64,000 nt of DNA, from positions 1 to 64,000 of the forward strand of contig JADFDG010000006.1 in NCBI GenBank assembly GCA_018262975.1, in the 5' to 3' direction. The position numbers and the translations under genes are program-made. Of the stretch, positions 58,955 to 64,000 are shown piece after piece. Origin of the DNA: Gammaproteobacteria bacterium (lineage in GTDB: Bacteria; Pseudomonadota; Gammaproteobacteria; Pseudomonadales; JADFDG01). The notes beneath the pieces are model-generated. The model made no database searches. It worked only from the letters and a program-made list of their open reading frames with translations, and was not told where the DNA came from. Each line of letters begins with the position of its first letter. Positions within the stretch are counted from its first letter, which is position 1.

Positions 58955-58983
58955 GTAGCGAGGGGGCCATGCCCCCTCGCTAC
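58955..58983. terminator. 13-bp perfect hairpin between convergent genes (same repeat family as 40299-40361)
   Basis: The arms 58955-58967 and 58971-58983 are exact complements with loop CAT. The sequence shares GTAGCGAGGGGGCCATGCCC with the inverted repeat at 40299-40361. It overlaps the stop end of the PLD gene by 4 bp and probably stops transcription from both sides. Confidence 0.75.
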
Positions 58984-60128
58984 CTGCGATCCAGCCACCG
59001 TTCGATCGCCCGGCCGGCATCCTCCAGTGACGATTCCACGCGCCGCAGCAGCGGCCAGCGCTGCTCCCAGCTCGCCGGGTCGATGCGGCTGCTCTGGGCA
59101 AGATCTTCCTCGAACATCGCCGCCACCTGGTCGGCAAACCCGGGGTCATCAACCTCCTGGTTTGCCTCCAGGTTCCAGCGCAGGTTCCAGCGATCGAAAT
59201 TGCAGGATCCCAGCGACACCCAGTCGTCCACCAGCAAGGTCTTGCTGTGGATGAAGCGCGGCTGGAACTCGTGGATGCGTATGCCCTGGCGCAGCAGCCG
59301 GGCATAGTAGTGGTGGCTCATCAGCCACAGCAGCGGATGGTCGGTTTGCGCGCCGGGCAGCAGCAAACGCACGTCCACCCCCCGGCGTGACGCCGCCGCC
59401 AGCTGGCGGCGCAGGGTCAGCGAAGGCAGGAAGTAGGGCGTGGCCAGCCAGACACGACGGCGCGCGCGCTCGATACGAGCCCCGGCATTGTGCTTCACGT
59501 CCTGCACCGCCGGGCCATGCGCAATGGAGACTCGCCCGCGTTGCTGCAAGGATAGGGAGGGGTCCGGTGGCGGGTTGCGCAAGCGCAGCGGCGGGTTGTC
59601 CGCGCTGGCCCAGGCATGTGCGAACAGCCGTGCCCAGTCGTGGACGACGTCCCCGCGTATCTCCAGCATGGTTTCCCGCCAGTAGCTGTGCGGGCGCGTC
59701 CGCGGCGAGAAGTCATCGGTAATTCCGGCGCCGCCCACGAAGGCGACTTTCTCGTCGACCACCAGCAATTTGCGGTGGTCACGCGTCAGGTTGCGCAGGC
59801 GGTCGCCGATCACCTGCAGCGGGTTGAATACGTGCAATTCAACGCCGGCACGCGACAGCCGGGAGCGATCCGCGGAGGCGAGCGCCAGCGAGCCGAACGC
59901 ATCGATCATCACCCGCACATCAACCTTGCGGCTCGCGGCGGCGACGAGCGCATCGATGAACCGGGCTGCGACGCTGCCGGTCTCGAACAGGTAGATTTCG
60001 AGAAATACGCTATGGCGCGCGTTGGCAATGGCGGCGAGCATCGCCGGGAAGAACTGGTCGCCGTTGCGCAGCAGCGTGAAATGGTTGTGAGGGTGCCAGC
60101 GGAACACCGGCAGCCTGTGCACCGCCAT
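58980..60128 (-). CDS. Phospholipase D-like cardiolipin synthase (ClsB-like)
   Basis: The 382-aa protein has two HKD motifs: DHRKLLVVDEKVAFVGG (H118, K120, D125) and IHSKTLLVDDWVSLGSCN (H near 294). The absence of N-terminal membrane helices and the short length fit ClsB-type synthases, which make cardiolipin or phosphatidylglycerol from phospholipids. The start MAVHRLPVFRWHPHNHF is accepted; it lies 11 bp downstream of the fnr stop on the same strand, so the two may be co-transcribed. Confidence 0.9.
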   Translation of the reverse strand: MAVHRLPVFRWHPHNHFTLLRNGDQFFPAMLAAIANARHSVFLEIYLFETGSVAARFIDALVAAASRKVDVRVMIDAFGSLALASADRSRLSRAGVELHVFNPLQVIGDRLRNLTRDHRKLLVVDEKVAFVGGAGITDDFSPRTRPHSYWRETMLEIRGDVVHDWARLFAHAWASADNPPLRLRNPPPDPSLSLQQRGRVSIAHGPAVQDVKHNAGARIERARRRVWLATPYFLPSLTLRRQLAAASRRGVDVRLLLPGAQTDHPLLWLMSHHYYARLLRQGIRIHEFQPRFIHSKTLLVDDWVSLGSCNFDRWNLRWNLEANQEVDDPGFADQVAAMFEEDLAQSSRIDPASWEQRWPLLRRVESSLEDAGRAIERWLDRR

Positions 60129-60139
60129 CCGTCAGCCGC

Positions 60140-60907
60140 TCAGGCGCTGCGCATGCGCACCGCGTTGCCGGTTATGGGGGCATTGGCCATGTCGCACAGC
60201 ACGTCGCGCTTGAGCACCTCGATCTCCTTGCCATCCACCGCCAGCACGCCGTTGGCTTGCAGGCGGGTAAAGATGCGGCTCACGGTTTCCACCGCCAGGC
60301 CGAGGAAATTCCCGATGTCATTGCGCGACATCGGCAAGCGGAAGCGATTGGCCGACAGGCCGCGACGGGTGTAGCGCGACGACAGGTTGAGCAGGAAGGA
60401 CGCCACGCGTTCGTCCGCCGGCTTCTTGGTGAGCAACAGCATCAATTGCTGGTCGGCCTGGATCTCGCGGCTCATCAGCTGGAAGAAGTGGCGTTGCAGC
60501 GTGGGAATGCGCGTGGAGAGCAACTCCAGCTTGCTGAACGGAATCTCGCAGATTGCCGCCGACTCGAGTGCCTTGGCTGCATTGCTGTGCAGGTTGGTGC
60601 TCAGGCCGTCCATGCCGAGGATCTCGCCCGGGAGGTAGAAGCCGGTGACCTGCTCCTCGCCTTCCTCGGTCAGCGTGTAGGTCTTGAAGGCGCCACTGCG
60701 CACGGCATACACGGCCTGGAATTCGTCGCTGGGGCGGAACAGGTGTTCGCCTTTGCGCAGCGGCCGCGAGCGCTTGATGATGCTGTCGAGCTCGGTGATC
60801 TCGTCATCACGCACTGCGATGGGCAGGCAGATGGGGTTCAGGCTGCAATCCGTGCAGGTGACATGCGAGCCGCCGGCAAGGCGGTCGGCACAGGCATGGT
60901 CGGTCAT
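60140..60907 (-). CDS. fnr: FNR/Anr-type oxygen-sensing transcriptional regulator
   Basis: This CRP-superfamily activator becomes active when a [4Fe-4S] cluster forms without oxygen. All four cluster ligands are present: C18, C21 and C27 (VTCTDCSLNPIC) and C120 (SAAICEIPF), at spacing matching E. coli FNR. The effector-type beta-roll (about 45-150) is followed by the winged helix with the recognition segment VETVSRIFTRLQ, whose E, S and R residues read TTGAT half-sites. The start at 60907 has GAGGGA upstream. It is adjacent to hemN and the ccoIS genes, its expected targets. Confidence 0.95.
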   Translation of the reverse strand: MTDHACADRLAGGSHVTCTDCSLNPICLPIAVRDDEITELDSIIKRSRPLRKGEHLFRPSDEFQAVYAVRSGAFKTYTLTEEGEEQVTGFYLPGEILGMDGLSTNLHSNAAKALESAAICEIPFSKLELLSTRIPTLQRHFFQLMSREIQADQQLMLLLTKKPADERVASFLLNLSSRYTRRGLSANRFRLPMSRNDIGNFLGLAVETVSRIFTRLQANGVLAVDGKEIEVLKRDVLCDMANAPITGNAVRMRSA

Positions 60908-60999
60908 GATTCCCTCGCGCAATACCAACGTGTCAGCGGGGCAATCCTAACACTGCTACAAGTCCGGCAACCACCGTGCGGCGGCTGGCCAGCATCCAC

Positions 61000-62433
61000 T
61001 CAGATAATGCGGGAAAAGGCGGCAGGACGGACGGCGTCCTGGAGGTAGCGGTCGAAGACCATGCAGATGACCCTCAACAGCAGCCGGCCCTTGGGGGTGA
61101 CATCGATGCGGCCGGGGCGGGTGGTGACCAGCCCGTCTACCTCAAACGGGACAAGCTGCTGGAGTTCGCGCGCGAAATAGTGCTCGACGCGCACGCCGAA
61201 CAACTCCTCGATGTCGGCGAAGCGCAGACTGCCCTGGCAAATGATATCCGTTATCACCTGGCGGCGAATCAGGTCATCGGGTGAAAGTTCGATGCCGCGC
61301 TCGATGGGCAGGTGACCACTGCGAATGGCCTCCGCGTACTCCGGGATGGCCTTGGCGTTCTGGGCATAGACGTTGCCCACCTGGCCAATCGACGAAATAC
61401 CCAAGCCCACCAGGTCGGCACCGCGATGGGTGGAATAACCCTGGAAGTTGCGGTGCAGGCCGCCTTGCCGCTGTGCCACGGCAAGCTCGTCGTTGGGCTT
61501 GGCGAAGTGGTCCATGCCGATGTAGACGTAGCCAGCCTTGAGCAACCCGGAGATGGTCTGCTCGAGGATGCGGACTTTCTCGGCGGCCGGTGGAAGCGCG
61601 GCCTCGTCGATCTGGCGTTGCGTCTTGAAGCGTGCCGGCAGGTGTGCGTAGTTGAACACGCTGATGCGGTCCGGCGACAGCGCAACGACGGTATCGAGGG
61701 TCTCGCGGAACGTCTCCACCGACTGGTGCGGCAGGCCGTAGATCAGGTCGTAGCTGACGGAGCGGAAGCCGAAGCTGCGCGCGACCTCCGTCACCGTGCG
61801 CACCTGCTCGACGCTCTGGATGCGGTTGACCGCCTTCTGTACACGCGGGTCGAAGTCCTGCACGCCAAGGCTCAGGCGGTTGAAGCCCAGGCCACGCAAC
61901 AGGCCGATGGTGCCTTCCTCGACGGTGCGCGGATCGATCTCGATGGAATATTCACCGCGGTCGGCATCCAGCAGGCGGAAATGCCGCGCCGTGTGGTGCA
62001 TCAACTCGGTCATTTCCGCGGGGCTGAAGAAGGTCGGCGTACCGCCGCCCCAGTGCAGCTGGGTGACCGGGCGGCCGTTCTCGAACAGCGCCGACTGCAG
62101 GCGAATCTCTTCCTTCAGCAGGTCGAGGTATTCGCGTGCACGCTCGCGGTTTGCCGTGACGATCTTGTTGCAGGCGCAGTAGTAGCAGACCGTGGCACAG
62201 AACGGCAGGTGGAAATACAGCGACAACGGGCGGCGCTGGGTGTTGCTGGCGGCGCAGGCGTGGCGGTACTGCTCTTCGCCGAACTCCTCGTGGAAGAGGT
62301 TCGCCGTCGGGTAGGACGTGTACCGCGGGCCGGCCACGTCGTAGCGCCGCAGCAGGTCTTCATCCCACTGCACCGCCTGACGCGAATTGTCGATGACTTT
62401 GAGGTCCACGACCCTGGCAACCCGGATATTCAT
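61000..62433 (-). CDS. hemN: Oxygen-independent coproporphyrinogen III oxidase
   Basis: HemN makes protoporphyrinogen IX from coproporphyrinogen III without oxygen, using a radical-SAM cluster. The 477-aa protein has GPRYTSYPTA (35-44), the cluster motif CATVCYYCAC (C79, C83, C86, C88), HWGGGTP, and YEQIxGLPHQ-like YDLIYGLPHQSVETF. The start at 62433 is the first ATG; a GTG eight codons later is an alternative. An FNR-like box (62470-62483) lies just upstream. It is downstream of the TauE-like gene with 11 bp between, so both share transcripts. Confidence 0.96.
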   Translation of the reverse strand: MNIRVARVVDLKVIDNSRQAVQWDEDLLRRYDVAGPRYTSYPTANLFHEEFGEEQYRHACAASNTQRRPLSLYFHLPFCATVCYYCACNKIVTANRERAREYLDLLKEEIRLQSALFENGRPVTQLHWGGGTPTFFSPAEMTELMHHTARHFRLLDADRGEYSIEIDPRTVEEGTIGLLRGLGFNRLSLGVQDFDPRVQKAVNRIQSVEQVRTVTEVARSFGFRSVSYDLIYGLPHQSVETFRETLDTVVALSPDRISVFNYAHLPARFKTQRQIDEAALPPAAEKVRILEQTISGLLKAGYVYIGMDHFAKPNDELAVAQRQGGLHRNFQGYSTHRGADLVGLGISSIGQVGNVYAQNAKAIPEYAEAIRSGHLPIERGIELSPDDLIRRQVITDIICQGSLRFADIEELFGVRVEHYFARELQQLVPFEVDGLVTTRPGRIDVTPKGRLLLRVICMVFDRYLQDAVRPAAFSRII

Positions 62434-62444
62434 TGGGCCGCAGT

Positions 62445-63209
62445 TTATGGGGATATCGCCGCCGCCTCGTTGACGTGCATCAAGGCCCCCACGGCGTATT
62501 GCCAGACATCGCCCGGTGAACGGCAGGTTCCGTCGAGAATCGCCGGCAGCGCGAGCCACGTCGACAGCAGTGTCCACGCGGCATAGAGCAGCATCAGCAC
62601 GCCGGAGTACTTCCGTACACGTTGCGCATGGCGGATCAGCCAGCCGGAGGCCATGCCGATCCCGAGCACCGCGGGGAGGGTGCCGGCCCCGAAGGCGACC
62701 ATCGCCGCCGCACCGGCAGTCGCGCTGCCGGAAGTGGCCGCGTAGAGCAGGGCGCCGTACACCAACCCGCAGGGCAGCAGGCCCCACAGCGCGCCCAGCG
62801 CGATCGCGCGCGGCAGGCTGGTCACCGGCAGCAAGCGGCGCGCCAGCGGTGCAAGGCGGCGCCAGACGCGGGCACCGGCGGCTTCCAGCCAGCGCATCCA
62901 GCCGGCGATGCCCAGCAGGTACAGGCCGATGGCCAGCAGCACCACGGCTGTCAGCACGCGGGCGACGGCCATCGCCAGCCCGGCGTCACGCGGGGAAACC
63001 AGCGCGGCCGCGCCACCGGCCAACGCGCCGAGCAGCGCATACATGCCCACGCGCCCGATGCTGTAGCCGGCGCTGAGCAGGAAGGTGCGTTGGCTGGCAG
63101 GAATGGCGTGGGCGAGTGCGCCGGCGATGCCGCCGCACATGCCTGCACAGTGGCCCGCACCGGCCAGGCCGGTGAGGAAAGCTGCCAGCAGCAGGACGGG
63201 GTCGATCAT
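62445..63209 (-). CDS. Sulfite exporter TauE/SafE-like membrane protein of the cco cluster
   Basis: This polytopic protein (254 aa, six or more helices) starts MIDPVLLLAAFLTGLAGAGH with CAGMCGG and later LWGLLPCGLVYGAL, motifs of the DsbD/TauE-like family member found beside ccoGHIS genes. The conserved cysteine motifs CAGMC and PCG suggest a copper or redox link to cbb3-oxidase maturation. That link rests on family context. The start overlaps the ccoS stop (ATGA). Confidence 0.88.
   Translation of the reverse strand: MIDPVLLLAAFLTGLAGAGHCAGMCGGIAGALAHAIPASQRTFLLSAGYSIGRVGMYALLGALAGGAAALVSPRDAGLAMAVARVLTAVVLLAIGLYLLGIAGWMRWLEAAGARVWRRLAPLARRLLPVTSLPRAIALGALWGLLPCGLVYGALLYAATSGSATAGAAAMVAFGAGTLPAVLGIGMASGWLIRHAQRVRKYSGVLMLLYAAWTLLSTWLALPAILDGTCRSPGDVWQYAVGALMHVNEAAAISP
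62470..62483. promoter_or_regulatory. FNR/Anr-type binding site upstream of hemN
   Basis: TTGAC-GTGC-ATCAA matches the consensus TTGAT-N4-ATCAA at 9 of 10 fixed positions. It lies 37-50 bp before the hemN start, inside the 3' end of the TauE-like gene. With fnr next door and HemN a classical FNR target, a regulatory role is plausible. If bound as a class II site (centre at -41.5), transcription would start within a few bases of the start codon. Confidence 0.5.
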
Positions 63210-63376
63210 TCCTGGCGGTCGCGGCGGACCTGGTCTTCGCGCTCGTCGAAGATGATGCGGTGGGCCGGACCCTGCAGGTCGTCGTACTGGCCCTTGCGCA
63301 GCGACCAGATGAACATGCCGATGGCGCCGCCCAGTACCAGCAGCGACATGGGGATCAGGAAATACAGGGCGCTCAT
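63206..63376 (-). CDS. ccoS: cbb3-type cytochrome oxidase assembly protein CcoS
   Basis: The 56-aa protein has one N-terminal membrane helix (MSALYFLIPMSLLVLGGAIG) and the conserved juxtamembrane WSLRKGQYDDLQGPAHRIIF, diagnostic for CcoS, needed to insert cofactors into the cbb3 oxidase. The start overlaps the ccoI stop and the stop overlaps the next start (both ATGA). Confidence 0.95.
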   Translation of the reverse strand: MSALYFLIPMSLLVLGGAIGMFIWSLRKGQYDDLQGPAHRIIFDEREDQVRRDRQE

Positions 63377-64000
63377 CGGGATCCGGCCTCGCCAGGCTTG
63401 GTTGCGCGATTGTGGGCCGCAGGCGCCGTCCGGTAAAGAACGCGGTCGGCGCGCCGCTCGATGGCCAGCGCATTGACCACCACCACCAGCGAACTGAGCG
63501 ACATGCCCAGCGAAGCCAGCCACGGCGGCACCAGGCCCGCCATGGCCAGCGGGATCATCGAGATGTTGTAGGCCAGCGCCCAGCCGAGGTTCTGGCGGAT
63601 GGTGCGGCGGGTGGCGGTGGCCGTGGCGATTGCATCGGGAACCAGGCCGAGGTGGGCACGCAACAACACCGCGTCAGCCGCGCCGCGGGCCAGGTCCGTG
63701 CCTTCACCGATGGCAAACGACACGTCGGCCGCCGACAGTACCGGGGCGTCGTTGACGCCATCACCGACCATCAGCACCGGCCCGCCGCCCTGTTCGCGCA
63801 AGGCGTGCAGGTAGGCAACCTTCTCCTCGGGCGAAGCACCGGCGCGCACGTGGCGGATCCCGGTGTCGCGGGCAAAGCGTTCGGCCTCGCCCGAGGCATC
63901 GCCGGAGAGCAGGTGCACGTCCAGGCCGGCTGCCTGCAGGGCATGCACGACCTGGCGTGCATCGGGGCGGGGCGTATCGCTCACGCGGAAGGCAGCGAGC
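63373..64000 (-). CDS. ccoI: Copper-translocating P-type ATPase CcoI (C-terminal part, cut by window edge)
   Basis: The visible C-terminal portion holds the P-type ATPase hinge VLMVGDGVNDAPVLSAADVS, the preceding GLDVHLLSGDASGEAER of the HAD domain and the last two membrane helices (GWALAYNISMIPLAMAGLVP, LGMSLSSLVVVVNALAIERR). The frame is open to the window end. Context (ccoS, TauE-like, hemN) identifies it as the copper pump feeding the cbb3 oxidase rather than a general copper exporter. Confidence 0.92.
   Translation of the reverse strand, partial: LAAFRVSDTPRPDARQVVHALQAAGLDVHLLSGDASGEAERFARDTGIRHVRAGASPEEKVAYLHALREQGGGPVLMVGDGVNDAPVLSAADVSFAIGEGTDLARGAADAVLLRAHLGLVPDAIATATATRRTIRQNLGWALAYNISMIPLAMAGLVPPWLASLGMSLSSLVVVVNALAIERRADRVLYRTAPAAHNRATKPGEAGSR

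Overview
The window reads as GC-rich gammaproteobacterial chromosome. The right half carries tail-specific protease, RdgC, a PilZ/DUF1631/GGDEF/EAL protein, an FNR/Anr-type regulator, anaerobic HemN, the cbb3-oxidase assembly genes ccoI-ccoS, DUF1244 and DUF6316 proteins, and many acyl-CoA enzymes. Together these suggest an aerobic or microaerobic, fatty-acid or hydrocarbon-using organism. I do not name a genus.

Positions 1-32622 are accessory DNA, apparently stacked islands at a tRNA-Leu(UAA) gene whose intact copy lies left of the window. A 58-bp direct repeat of the tRNA 3' end occurs at 20209-20266 and at 32565-32622. The left island (1 to about 20266) has four parts. The first is a defence operon, hsdR-rmuC-hsdM-hsdS-OLD nuclease (1-9787). 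The second is an ICE/plasmid-type module on the minus strand: a recombination-directionality-factor-like protein, a YqaJ nuclease, a DUF932 protein, a RadC/JAB protein and small conserved proteins, including an uncharacterised trio with a metal-binding TIM barrel. The third is two AT-richer plus-strand cargo genes (16.4-18.5 kb) and a 44-residue basic protein. The fourth is a tyrosine integrase next to the att repeat.

The second segment (20267-32622) has no integrase. It carries an uncharacterised gene, an AbiEi/AbiEii pair, a giant 5'-truncated surface or polymorphic-toxin-like ORF ending in a predicted PD-(D/E)xK nuclease, two diverged copies of a two-gene putative immunity module (A-B-A'-B'), and a Phd/PIN toxin-antitoxin pair preceded by five tandem CTAGA units.

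From 32623 onward the window is ordinary chromosome. It holds a DUF6316 protein, tRNA-Pro(CGG), crotonases, a CBS-histidine kinase with a double-receiver regulator, an AarF/UbiB-family kinase, an alpha/beta hydrolase, a thioesterase, Prc, RdgC, a Spm-like membrane protein, a multidomain c-di-GMP protein and a LonB-type protease. A tightly overlapping acyl-CoA operon (crotonase, small membrane protein, acyl-CoA dehydrogenase, NUDIX, metallo-hydrolase) follows, then DUF1244, enoyl-CoA hydratase, a haem-motif TPR-like protein and a phospholipase-D synthase. The right end is an oxygen-responsive cluster (fnr, hemN, TauE-like, ccoS, ccoI) with an FNR-like box upstream of hemN. Many genes overlap by 1-4 bases, which supports operons.
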